From the NCBI GenBank assembly GCA_965371805.1, contig CBDUZW010000017.1, positions 1 through 64,000 of the forward strand: DNA of 64,000 nt, written 5' to 3'. Each line of letters opens with the position of its first letter. The first letter of the stretch is position 1. The position numbers and the translations under genes were made by a program. Under the pieces are notes generated by a model. The model saw only the letters and a program-made list of their open reading frames with translations, was not told the DNA's origin and ran no database searches. Shown one piece after another: positions 1 to 8,225 of the stretch. Source of the stretch: JAOZTV01 sp965371805 (GTDB lineage Bacteria > Acidobacteriota > Aminicenantia > UBA2199).

Positions 1-24
1 TTTTATGACGCAACCAGTAGTAGT

Positions 25-138
25 TTAAAGTGTTTTTTTATGATTCAATTCGATAGGTTGTAATCTTGCAGTAAGACTGGTAACCTGTTCTGTCAGGAAA
101 TCAATCTTCCTGTTTAGCTCTTTTATATCATTTTCCAT
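25..138 (-). CDS. very short DUF1641-like protein, probably truncated
   Basis: A 37-codon reading frame starts 9 bases after the stop of the oxidoreductase gene, with AGGG just upstream of the ATG. It encodes an amphipathic helix beginning MENDIKELNRKIDFL. That start resembles the N-terminal helix of DUF1641 proteins, which are commonly encoded next to sulfide:quinone oxidoreductase-type flavoproteins. Full-length family members are much longer, so this copy has lost most of its length or is a degenerated remnant. The sequence after the stop does not obviously continue the domain before the window ends. It could also be an unrelated micro-protein; the assignment rests on context and the N-terminal helix only. 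Confidence 0.4.
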   Translation of the reverse strand: MENDIKELNRKIDFLTEQVTSLTARLQPIELNHKKTL

Positions 139-147
139 TTTATAACC

Positions 148-1380
148 CTATAATTTGAGTTTTCCAGCCATACTCATCTGAGATTCAAGAGGAAGTTCTG
201 CGCCTCTCATTAGAAGGTTCCAATACACCCATCTGAATGTCATTTTTCCCCAATGGTTCATCTTTGTCTCTTCAAGTAGTGAAAAAGGGCCAACTCCTGG
301 AACTGGAAATTTTCCTGGTAGTGGTTCGGTGTCATAATTAAAATCTATAAGAATGCCTTTTCCGAAGCCAGATTCAATGAAACAGTTTGCATGACCATCA
401 AAATCTGCATGTAATTCCTTTCCATCGATAGCTCTTGCTAAATTTTCGGCAAGTACATCTACCTGAAAATGAGCAACTGAACCCGCTTTTGAACTTGGTA
501 AGTTAGTTGCATCTCCTAAAACAAATATATTTTCTTTTACTTTAGACTGAAGCGTATGTTTATCAGTAGGGACAAAGTTTAATTCATCGCCAAAACCAGA
601 GTCCTCAATTATTTTTGCACCCATATTAGTTGGAATTTCTACAAGGAGATCATAGCTTACCTCATTTCCTTCATAGGATTTTATAATATTTTTTTCGGTA
701 TCAACTGATTCAATATTAAAATCGGGTACAATTTTTATATTCTTTCTCTCTACAATATCTCCCAGGTATTTTGATGCTATCGGTTTTGTAAATGCACCAT
801 CAAGGGGAGTTACCAGTTCAATATCTACTTTATCTCTTATACCCTGCTCTGTAAACCACCAATCTGCGAGGAATATGAATTCAAGGGGAGCAACTGGACA
901 TTTTATTGGCATTTCTGCTATATTTAGAACCATCTTGCCACCTTTCCAATATCTTAAGAATTTACTTAAAGCAACTGCTCCTTCAATTGTATAGAAATCA
1001 AATACATTTTTCTTCCATCCCGGGCCTGTTAATCCTTCAACTTCTTCAGGTGCAATTCTTGTTCCGGTAGCGATAACCAGGTAATCATATTTGATTTTGC
1101 TATTATCGGATAGTACGACTAAATTATTATCAGCTTCAATAAGTTCTACCTTAGATTGTAAATATTGAACTGAATTTGGAATATAATCTCTTCTTGGTTT
1201 TGTTACCATTTTTTCAGTATAAATTCCAAATGGGATAAATAGAAATCCAGGTTGATAATAATGGATCTCATGCGGGTCGATTATTGTAATCGAGCACTCA
1301 TCAATTAAATGTGTCTTTGCAAGTTTGTTTGCAAGCATAGTTCCTGCAGCACCAGCTCCAACAATAACTATCTTTTTCAT
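148..1380 (-). CDS. sulfide:quinone oxidoreductase-like FAD/NAD(P) flavoprotein
   Basis: The 410-residue protein opens with a Rossmann FAD-binding motif (VGAGAAGTMLA) and has the second FAD motif GDATNLPSSKAGS near residue 300. Both are typical of the SQR/flavocytochrome c/NDH-2 family, which passes electrons from sulfide or a similar donor to membrane quinone. A PIKCPVAPLEF segment near residue 160 carries the cysteine conserved in SQR, and another cysteine lies in HANCFIESGFGKG near residue 330. The start is supported by AGGAGGTGATAT directly before the ATG. It is divergent from a LysR gene across about 120 bases, the usual arrangement for a regulator and its target. The true substrate could be sulfide, a persulfide or another reductant. 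Confidence 0.8.
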   Translation of the reverse strand: MKKIVIVGAGAAGTMLANKLAKTHLIDECSITIIDPHEIHYYQPGFLFIPFGIYTEKMVTKPRRDYIPNSVQYLQSKVELIEADNNLVVLSDNSKIKYDYLVIATGTRIAPEEVEGLTGPGWKKNVFDFYTIEGAVALSKFLRYWKGGKMVLNIAEMPIKCPVAPLEFIFLADWWFTEQGIRDKVDIELVTPLDGAFTKPIASKYLGDIVERKNIKIVPDFNIESVDTEKNIIKSYEGNEVSYDLLVEIPTNMGAKIIEDSGFGDELNFVPTDKHTLQSKVKENIFVLGDATNLPSSKAGSVAHFQVDVLAENLARAIDGKELHADFDGHANCFIESGFGKGILIDFNYDTEPLPGKFPVPGVGPFSLLEETKMNHWGKMTFRWVYWNLLMRGAELPLESQMSMAGKLKL

Positions 1381-1502
1381 ATATCACCTCCTGTGTTTAA
1401 ATTATCTAAAAAACAGATATTAAACAGTATAAATTATCTATAATGCAAAGTCAAGCAATCTTAAAAAATTGAGAAATTTGATGTTTTATGATAATATCAT
1501 TA

Positions 1503-2423
1503 ATGATATTAGATAAAAAAATTAAAATATTTATGACTATAGTCGAGAAGGGAAGTTTCTCTGAAGCTGCTAGACTTCTTTCATTAAGCCAATCTGTAAT
1601 AAGTTTTCATATCGATTCATTAGAAAAAGAAATGGGAGTTGTGCTATTTAAAAGGCAGGGAAGAACTATTGAGATATCAGATATAGGAAATAGTTTTTAT
1701 GACAAACTGAATGTTTTAAATTGTGATATAAAAGGAATTGAAGATGATCTCTCGCATTATACAAAAGAGATGTCAAAGAAAATATATTTATCCGGTAATT
1801 CACTTACCTGTGCATTTACACTTCCAATCGCATTATCTATATTTCAAAAAAACAATCCTGATACTATATATAGTTATAATTATAAAAGTCAAAATCTTAT
1901 AATCAATGATCTTCTAAGCGGGAGAGATGATCTTGCATTTGTTGGACATAAAATTATAAATAAAAAAATAAGTAATAGTGAATGCTTTAAAGATGAGATT
2001 GTTCTAGTCTCAAAAAATAACAATATAGACGAAGAAATAAACATAAATGAATTAAAAAAGATTCCTCTAGTCTGGATAAAAGGAGATATAGGGCTTGAAT
2101 TGATATTGAAAAAAGAGTTACAGAAAGTAGGAATACCTCTTAATAATTTAAATATTTTTATGGAAGTAGAGGATCTTGCAATTACAAAAAGTTTTGTCAG
2201 GAACGGCATAGCTTCAGCCTTTCTACCAAAATTAACGGTACTTGATGAGTTAAAATATGGCATTTTTAAAACAACAAAAATCTCAGATCTAGCCATAAAT
2301 AGAACGACATATCATGCATTTCTCAAGGATAAAGAACCAAGGCCTATATTTCAAAAATTTTTAAATTTCATTAAAGATGATAGTTGGAAAAAAGATATTA
2401 TTGATAATCTCAAAATTAAATAA
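1503..2423 (+). CDS. LysR-family transcriptional regulator
   Basis: The N-terminal 60 residues form the LysR winged helix (FMTIVEKGSFSEAARLLSLS followed by QSVISFHIDSLEKEMG), and the remainder is a periplasmic-binding-protein-like effector domain. The total is about 306 residues, the normal length for the family. I prefer the ATG at 1503 because LysR proteins start a few residues before the first helix; an in-frame ATG at 1488 would add five residues. Neither start has a strong ribosome binding site. It is divergent to the SQR-like gene, which it probably controls. No effector can be deduced. Confidence 0.88.
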   Translation: MILDKKIKIFMTIVEKGSFSEAARLLSLSQSVISFHIDSLEKEMGVVLFKRQGRTIEISDIGNSFYDKLNVLNCDIKGIEDDLSHYTKEMSKKIYLSGNSLTCAFTLPIALSIFQKNNPDTIYSYNYKSQNLIINDLLSGRDDLAFVGHKIINKKISNSECFKDEIVLVSKNNNIDEEININELKKIPLVWIKGDIGLELILKKELQKVGIPLNNLNIFMEVEDLAITKSFVRNGIASAFLPKLTVLDELKYGIFKTTKISDLAINRTTYHAFLKDKEPRPIFQKFLNFIKDDSWKKDIIDNLKIK

Positions 2424-2436
2424 TCTATAAGCTAAA

Positions 2437-2608
2437 GAGCCAATTGCAAAAATACATTCTACTGTAGTTTTCTGCAATTCTCCCTGGCTTCGTAAAATTG
2501 AAAAAAGCATCCTCAACATAGTACTGACTATGTTTCCGGTAATTTTTTAAATTGGTCACTAAAAAATTTCGCTAAACTTCGCTATAAATCTATTTTTGCA
2601 ATTAGCTC
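2437..2608. repeat. MITE-like palindromic repeat, copy 1
   Basis: A 172-bp element has 18-bp inverted ends (GAGCCAATTGCAAAAATA and its near-perfect complement ending TTAGCTC). It is flanked by TAAA on both sides, a possible target duplication. A second copy in the same orientation lies at 7940-8115. An internal stem AACATAGT-ACTG-ACTATGTT sits near the middle. It has no coding capacity. The structure suggests a non-autonomous mobile element or a large structured intergenic repeat. Confidence 0.85.
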
Positions 2609-2746
2609 TAAATAAATAAAAATTGTCAATATTTCGTCATTTACTTAGAAAAAAAGAAATTATTTCTGACAAAATAAATTAAAAACTTGTAATATAGGGG
2701 GTTATTGTTTGGCGTGATAATTGCATGTGTATTTTGGAGAAAAATT

Positions 2747-3478
2747 ATGAAGTCTGGAATTTATAGTGCAACTGCTGGTATGCTGACTCAACTTGAAAAG
2801 TTGAATATAACATCAAATAATATCGCAAATATCGGAACAACAGGTTATAAGGCCGATATACCTTTTGAACAAGTTATAAGATTTTTAAATGAGGGACCAT
2901 TTCCAGGAAAGGATCAACCAGTATTAGGCGGATCAGTGATAAATTCAAAAACAGGAAGTATTAGAATGACAAAAAGACCTCTTGACCTTGCATTTGAAGG
3001 GAAAGGACTTTTTGTGATCAAAGATCCTGGTAATAATATTTTTTACAGTAGGAACGGTTCATTTACTCTTAATTCAGAAAAAGAGTTAGTGACTTCTGAA
3101 GGACTGCATGTACTTGACAAATTTGATAAAAAAATAAAACTATTCGGAAAATCGCATTATTTCACTCCAAAAGGGGATGTTGTAGTTGATGGAAATTATC
3201 TCACTACATTAAAAATGGTTGATATAAAGGATAGCGGGGATATCGAAAAAGTTGGAAACCATTTCTTTAAACTTAAGCCCGGGATAAAGAAGCCTATACA
3301 AATGAAAGATTCCAATTTATCTGTCGGTGCACTTGAGAGATCCAATGTTGAATTGATGAGAGAAATGACAGACTTAATAACAACTCAAAGAACTTTCGAA
3401 TTTCAAAAAAGAACTTTAGATACATTATTGGGGCAACTTTTGAGAAGAACAATCACAGAATTGCCTAAGCCAATTTAG
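2747..3478 (+). CDS. flgF: flagellar basal-body rod protein FlgF-like
   Basis: This 243-residue protein has the flagellar rod/hook N-terminal signature (GIYSATAGML, then NNIANIGTTGYKAD) and the matching C-terminal helix (ALERSNVELMREMTDLITTQRTFEFQKR). It forms part of the proximal rod across the periplasm. The ATG at 2747 follows GGAG with a 7-base gap; an upstream TTG would add 14 residues without a site. It is the first gene of the flgF-G-A-H-I-J operon and ends 10 bases before flgG, whose ribosome binding site overlaps its stop codon. FlgF and FlgG are paralogues. The shorter length and first position favour FlgF (also called FlhO in some phyla). Confidence 0.88.
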   Translation: MKSGIYSATAGMLTQLEKLNITSNNIANIGTTGYKADIPFEQVIRFLNEGPFPGKDQPVLGGSVINSKTGSIRMTKRPLDLAFEGKGLFVIKDPGNNIFYSRNGSFTLNSEKELVTSEGLHVLDKFDKKIKLFGKSHYFTPKGDVVVDGNYLTTLKMVDIKDSGDIEKVGNHFFKLKPGIKKPIQMKDSNLSVGALERSNVELMREMTDLITTQRTFEFQKRTLDTLLGQLLRRTITELPKPI

Positions 3479-3488
3479 GGAGGTACAT

Positions 3489-4277
3489 ATGATTAGAGCA
3501 CTATATTCAGCTGCATCGGGAATGCAGGCGGAAACATTAAATATTGATGTTATTGCAAATAACCTTGCAAATATCAACACTACCGGATTTAAGAAATCCA
3601 GAACAGAATTTCAGGATCTGATTTATCAGTCAATTAGAGAACCTGGTGCAAAATCTACTATATCTACTGAAATTCCCACAGGAATCCAAGTTGGGCTCGG
3701 GGTTAAACCAATTGCAGTCAGCAGAATATTTTCTCAGGGAAACTTTAAACATACAGGAAATGCACTCGATGTAGTTATCGAAGGCGAAGGGTTTTTTCAA
3801 GTTACAAATCCGGATGGAACAATAAATTTTACCAGAAGCGGCAGTTTTTCCAAAGATTCAACAGGAAGGATCGTAACCAGTGATGGATATCCAATGGAGC
3901 CTGCAATTACTATTCCTGCTGACGCATTGTCAGTTACAATAGGAAATGATGGCACCATATCTATAACAAGACCTGGAGAAACAACACCAACTGAAGTTGG
4001 AACAATGCAGCTTGCTAAATTTATAAATCCAGCTGGATTAAAGAGTCTTGGAAAAAACCTGTTTTTAAATACTCAGTCTTCAGGAGATCCGATTCAGGGA
4101 ACAGCCGGTCTTGACGGTTTCGGAACAATTGCACAGGGATTTCAGGAGATGTCAAATGTTGATATAGTTGAAGAACTGGTAGGAATGATAACAGCACAGA
4201 GATCATATGAGACAAATGCGAGAGCAATTAAAGCTGCTGATGAGATGTTGAACAGGGCAATTAACCTTGGAAGATAG
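3489..4277 (+). CDS. flgG: flagellar distal rod protein FlgG
   Basis: At 262 residues this is the standard FlgG length. It contains the N-terminal ALYSAASGMQAE and NNLANINTTGFKKSR motifs, the central GEGFFQV region and the C-terminal VDIVEELVGMITAQRSYETN helix that packs in the axial structure. It builds the distal rod, which passes through the P and L rings encoded downstream. GGGAGG immediately after the flgF stop supports the start. The stop lies inside the upstream leader of flgA. Confidence 0.96.
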   Translation: MIRALYSAASGMQAETLNIDVIANNLANINTTGFKKSRTEFQDLIYQSIREPGAKSTISTEIPTGIQVGLGVKPIAVSRIFSQGNFKHTGNALDVVIEGEGFFQVTNPDGTINFTRSGSFSKDSTGRIVTSDGYPMEPAITIPADALSVTIGNDGTISITRPGETTPTEVGTMQLAKFINPAGLKSLGKNLFLNTQSSGDPIQGTAGLDGFGTIAQGFQEMSNVDIVEELVGMITAQRSYETNARAIKAADEMLNRAINLGR

Positions 4278-4287
4278 GTTTTGGGAG

Positions 4288-5232
4288 ATGAAAAATAAAA
4301 TAATATTTTTAATAATTGTTTCATTAATACTATTTTCAATAAATCTGATATCCGGGACATCATTTGTATTAAAGAATAGAGCTATTGTATTTGATAAGGT
4401 CATAAAGATGAAAGATGTTGCCTTGATGGATAAAAATAGCCAGAGAGATATTGGAGAACTAATTATCTCTGCATCTCCTAATATTGGAAAAAGGATCTTG
4501 ATCAGTAAAAAGGAGATCTACGAAAAACTAATTGGTAATGGAGTAGCAAACCCGGTACTTAGAGGAGCCTTATCTGTATTAGTAAACAGAAAGGGGAAAA
4601 GTGTAAATACTAAGTTTTTTAAAAAAAGAATACTTGATTATATACAGAAATATTCGAAATGGAAGAATGGATTGAGTTTAAAAATTTTATCTACAAAGAC
4701 ATTTATAATACCCGAATCCGGTGTTAAATGGAAAATTATTCCTGTAAATGGACAGGACTTTTTTGGAAATATTCTGTTTAAAATCAAAGCTTATAAGGGA
4801 AATGATGAGATTTTCTCAGACTGGATTGTTGCAAGATTAAAGATTAATAAAAAAGTAGCTATCGCAAATAGAATAATTTCTAAGAATGAACTTATTAGAG
4901 AGGATGATATTAGATGGGAAGAGAGGGAAATAACCCTTTTTATTAAAAATGCTATATTTAATCCTGAATCAATTATTGGAAAAAGATCAGGAAGAACTAT
5001 TAGAACAAACACTGTTATAACGACTAATAATCTAGAAAGTGAGTATCTTGTAAAAAGAGGCTATCTCTCCTCTCTAGTTGCACAATATAAGTCAATAAGA
5101 GCAGTAGCAGATGTAATACCAATGTCGAATGGAAAATATGGGGACCTTGTAAAAGTATTAAATAAACATACAAAGAAAATTTTAACTGCAATGGTTGTTG
5201 GACAAAATAAAATGGAGGTAAAAATAAGATGA
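4288..5232 (+). CDS. flgA: flagellar P-ring assembly chaperone FlgA
   Basis: A signal peptide (KNKIIFLIIVSLILFSINLIS) leads a 314-residue periplasmic protein. Its C-terminal half carries the SAF-type domain with ANRIISKNELIREDDIRWEE, the repeated RGxxSxLVAQYKSIRAVADV region, and a terminal GDLVKVLNKHTKKILTAMV, as in FlgA. FlgA chaperones FlgI during P-ring polymerisation. The ATG at 4288 starts the signal peptide; a TTG at 4267 would overlap flgG more and add seven residues. Its TGA overlaps the flgH ATG, so translation is coupled. Confidence 0.88.
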   Translation: MKNKIIFLIIVSLILFSINLISGTSFVLKNRAIVFDKVIKMKDVALMDKNSQRDIGELIISASPNIGKRILISKKEIYEKLIGNGVANPVLRGALSVLVNRKGKSVNTKFFKKRILDYIQKYSKWKNGLSLKILSTKTFIIPESGVKWKIIPVNGQDFFGNILFKIKAYKGNDEIFSDWIVARLKINKKVAIANRIISKNELIREDDIRWEEREITLFIKNAIFNPESIIGKRSGRTIRTNTVITTNNLESEYLVKRGYLSSLVAQYKSIRAVADVIPMSNGKYGDLVKVLNKHTKKILTAMVVGQNKMEVKIR

Positions 5233-5894
5233 ATATAGGAAAAATGTCTAAAATGGTATCCATATCCGTCATTGTGATTCTTTTCTTTTCTATGACCTTA
5301 TATCTAAGTGCTGATAAATATGCTGCTAAGAAAGCATCTCTATGGAGAGAAAATTCTTTTGTAAAAAAACTCTATACAGATCCTAAGGCTTCTGAAATAA
5401 ATGATATCGTAATTATAAAAATAACAGAAACAAGTACTGCATCAAACAAAGCTGGATTATCAACTACCAAAAAAACGAATATGAGTATGGGTGTTGATGC
5501 TTTTCTTGGATTGGAAACAGATTTGAAGGGAAAAGTTACAGAAAGTTTTGATCCTGCATCAATGTTTGGAGCAACGACTAATAATTCTAATGCTGGATCA
5601 GGGGAAAGTACCAGAGAGACAAAACTTTCAACATATATATCTGCAAGAGTTGTTGACAAAATGCCAAATAATAACTTGATTATTGAGGCGAAGAAGGAAA
5701 TAATTGTAAATAAGGAAAAACAGATAGTTGTCCTTAGAGGAATTATCAGGCCAAGAGATATTGCATATGATAATATTATTGATTCAACAAAAGTTGCTGA
5801 TATGCAGATTGTATTTAAAGGAAAAGGCCCTGTTTCAGATCAGACAAAGAGAGGATGGCTTAGTTGGGTATTAGATAAGGTATGGCCGTTTTAA
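5229..5894 (+). CDS. flgH: flagellar L-ring protein FlgH, without a lipobox
   Basis: The 221-residue sequence matches FlgH through SLWRENSFVKKLYTDPKA near the N-terminus, DIVIIKITETSTASNKA, the central KGKVTESFDP and a C-terminal RGIIRPRDIAYDN plus KGWLS-like end. FlgH forms the outer-membrane ring around the flagellar rod. Most FlgH proteins are lipoproteins. Here the signal sequence ends in TLYLSADKY and the whole export region has no cysteine, so lipid anchoring looks impossible. GGAGG lies 10 bases before the ATG, and a second ATG at 5244 is also possible. The ATG overlaps the flgA stop. Confidence 0.92.
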   Translation: MNIGKMSKMVSISVIVILFFSMTLYLSADKYAAKKASLWRENSFVKKLYTDPKASEINDIVIIKITETSTASNKAGLSTTKKTNMSMGVDAFLGLETDLKGKVTESFDPASMFGATTNNSNAGSGESTRETKLSTYISARVVDKMPNNNLIIEAKKEIIVNKEKQIVVLRGIIRPRDIAYDNIIDSTKVADMQIVFKGKGPVSDQTKRGWLSWVLDKVWPF

Positions 5895-5905
5895 TGGTGA
5901 TTAAT

Positions 5906-7006
5906 ATGAAAAAAATAAGTGCTTTAATTATATTAATATTATTATCTCTTAACCTGAGTTCATTAGATGTAAGGATAAAAGATATATCAAATTTTGAAGG
6001 TGTAAGAGAAAACCAATTATTCGGTTATGGAGTTGTTGTCGGACTTGAAGGTACAGGTGATACTACTCAGAATAAATTTACATTTCAAACTATTGCAAAT
6101 TATCTCGATAAAATGGGTTTAACATTGGATCCTGCAGATTTTCAGATGCGGAATACTGCTGCTGTTGCTATAACTGCCGTGCTTCCACCATTTCCACGAA
6201 TAGGTTCGAAAATTGATGTAACTGTAGCTTCTATTGGAAGTGCAAAGTCTTTACAGGGCGGGATCTTATTAATTGCCCCTTTAAAAGGTGCTGATGCAAA
6301 AATATATGCAGTTTCACAGGGAGCATTGTCCATTGGCGGATTTAATGCAACATCAGGGGGTGGAGGTGGTATTCGGAAAAATCACTCTACTGTTGCAAGA
6401 ATTCCAAATGGGGCAACAATTGAAAAAAGCATTGATTTCAATTTCAGTTCACTTAAATATTTTACCTTAAATATGAATAATAGTGATTTTACCACAACAA
6501 ACAGAGTTGTAAATGTAATTAATAAGAGTTTTGGTCCTGTTCCCATTGCCTTTGCCTCAGATTCAAGGTCAATAAAAATAATGATACCTCAAAAATATGC
6601 AACTAATAAGGTAATGATGGTTGCACTCCTTGAGAACCTTAAAATAAATCCTGATTCAAAAGCAAAAATAATTTTAAATGAGAGAACAGGCACAATTGTT
6701 TTTGGAGAAAATGTAAAAATATCAAAGATTGCTATTGCACATGGCGGAATAACGGTCACAATCAATCCGGAATTCGAAGTATCGCAGCCAAATCCATTAA
6801 GCAGGGGAGAAACCGTAAATAATCAAATTGATAATGTTGATATAACTGAACCTGAAGCGAAATTTAAAATAATTGAAAATACTACAACTATAGGTGATGT
6901 TGTTAAAACATTGAATTCACTCGGAGCTACTCCCCGGGATATAATAGCAATAATTCAGGCAATGAAAAGCGCAGGTGCTCTTCAGGCAGATCTGGAGATG
7001 ATATGA
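5906..7006 (+). CDS. flgI: flagellar P-ring protein FlgI
   Basis: This 366-residue protein has a signal peptide (MKKISALIILILLSLNLSSL) and then the FlgI hallmarks: VRIKDISNFEGVRENQLFGYG, GLEGTGDTTQ, NTAAVAITAVLPPF and SAKSLQGGILL. A C-terminal TTIGDVVKTLNSLGATPRDI region completes it. FlgI polymerises into the periplasmic P ring that acts as the rod bushing. GGTGA precedes the ATG at 5906 by five bases; in-frame ATGs upstream overlap the end of flgH. FlgA, encoded two genes earlier, is its chaperone. Confidence 0.95.
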   Translation: MKKISALIILILLSLNLSSLDVRIKDISNFEGVRENQLFGYGVVVGLEGTGDTTQNKFTFQTIANYLDKMGLTLDPADFQMRNTAAVAITAVLPPFPRIGSKIDVTVASIGSAKSLQGGILLIAPLKGADAKIYAVSQGALSIGGFNATSGGGGGIRKNHSTVARIPNGATIEKSIDFNFSSLKYFTLNMNNSDFTTTNRVVNVINKSFGPVPIAFASDSRSIKIMIPQKYATNKVMMVALLENLKINPDSKAKIILNERTGTIVFGENVKISKIAIAHGGITVTINPEFEVSQPNPLSRGETVNNQIDNVDITEPEAKFKIIENTTTIGDVVKTLNSLGATPRDIIAIIQAMKSAGALQADLEMI

Positions 7007-7033
7007 TATTTATATTGGTGTGATTAAAATAAA

Positions 7034-7921
7034 ATGACAAATATAAGTGGAATCTCAGATAATTCATTTTTAATTCAGAATGCATTGGCGTATAAGCAGT
7101 CAGGGGATCTAGGCGTTGACCTGAGAGGTATAAATAGCCTTCCTAAAGATGAAAAAATAAAACAGATTGCAATCCAGTTTGAACAGATGCTTGTCAAAAC
7201 CCTACTAAAAGATGTTTTTAAAGATGGAAATAAGGAAAGTGGTTTTTCTATGGGCTCTGGAACCATTAATGATTTCAGGAATTCACTATTTTCACAGCAT
7301 TTAACACAGAATGGGGGATTAGGGTATCAGAAAATAATAGAGGAGCAGATCAGAGAAAAATATTTTAATAAGGAAGAAAACGATAATAAAGAATCTATAG
7401 AAAAAAATGAAGTCAATGCAAATTTTATTAGAGAGTTCCGTTCTATAAGTGGCTCAAGTTTCGGGAATAATTCTAACAGATTTAATTCAGGGAATAATTT
7501 TGTAAATGAAATTAAAAATGATTTTAATCTTAGTTTGCAAAATAGAACCCTTCCCGCAAAAGGGAAAATATCATCCGAATTTGGATGGAGGAAGGATCCC
7601 TTTGACAATACTGACAGGTTTCATGCTGGAATTGACATTGCTATTCAAAAAAACTCTCCTGTTAAGAGTTTTATGGATGGAGAAGTGGTATTTTCCGGAT
7701 GGAAAAAAGGATATGGGAATCTTGTTGAAATAAAACACCTGGATGGATATGTATCTAAATATGGACATAATGAAAAACTACTTGTAAAAAAAGGAGATAA
7801 GGTAAAGTCTGGAGCAGTTATAAGTCTCTCAGGTTCTTCCGGAAGATCAACAGGGCCTCATCTCCATTTTGAAATAAGTCAAAATAATAAAGCAATAGAT
7901 CCTGCAAAGATGTTACCTTAA
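7034..7921 (+). CDS. flgJ: FlgJ-type rod cap domain fused to an M23 peptidase
   Basis: Residues about 38-110 resemble the FlgJ rod-binding domain (IKQIAIQFEQMLVKTLLKDVF, then FSMGSGTINDFRNSLFSQHL). After a low-complexity linker rich in Asn and Lys, residues about 185-295 form a LytM/M23 metallopeptidase with GEFGWRKDPF-like start, H-A-G-I-D and the zinc motif PHLHFE. In enterobacteria the FlgJ muralytic half is a glucosaminidase. Here the same role, opening peptidoglycan for the rod, appears to be filled by an endopeptidase. It is the last gene of the flg operon and has no obvious signal peptide, as usual for FlgJ. Confidence 0.88.
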   Translation: MTNISGISDNSFLIQNALAYKQSGDLGVDLRGINSLPKDEKIKQIAIQFEQMLVKTLLKDVFKDGNKESGFSMGSGTINDFRNSLFSQHLTQNGGLGYQKIIEEQIREKYFNKEENDNKESIEKNEVNANFIREFRSISGSSFGNNSNRFNSGNNFVNEIKNDFNLSLQNRTLPAKGKISSEFGWRKDPFDNTDRFHAGIDIAIQKNSPVKSFMDGEVVFSGWKKGYGNLVEIKHLDGYVSKYGHNEKLLVKKGDKVKSGAVISLSGSSGRSTGPHLHFEISQNNKAIDPAKMLP

Positions 7922-7939
7922 AAAAAGATTTAAAATATT

Positions 7940-8115
7940 GAGCCAATTGCAAAAATACATTCTACTGCAGTTTGCTGCAATTCTTCCTGGCTTCGTAAAA
8001 TTGAAAAAAGCATCCTCAACATAGTGCTGACTATGTTTCCGGTAATTTTTTAAATTATACTCACCAGAAAAAATTTCGCTAAACTTCGCTATAAATCTAT
8101 TTTTGCAATTAGCTC
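7940..8115. repeat. MITE-like palindromic repeat, copy 2
   Basis: This is the second copy of the element at 2437-2608, in the same orientation, 176 bp long, with the same 18-bp inverted ends and ATT on both flanks. It differs by scattered substitutions and a small insertion near the right third. The two copies bracket the whole flgF-flgJ operon. Confidence 0.85.
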
Positions 8116-8225
8116 ATTAACAACATCTAGAAAAATTTATTCATATATTTATAATTATTATTGTTTTATTTATTATTTATATCTTAATCTATTGATTTAT
8201 TTTTATTAAAATTGTACAATTTTTT

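Noticed and set aside
1889..2296. 135-residue frame opposite the LysR gene
   Set aside because: Lies wholly inside the LysR coding region on the other strand, no ribosome site or recognisable domain.
4142..4403. Minus-strand frames around the flgG/flgA junction
   Set aside because: Shadows of the flagellar genes with no independent support.
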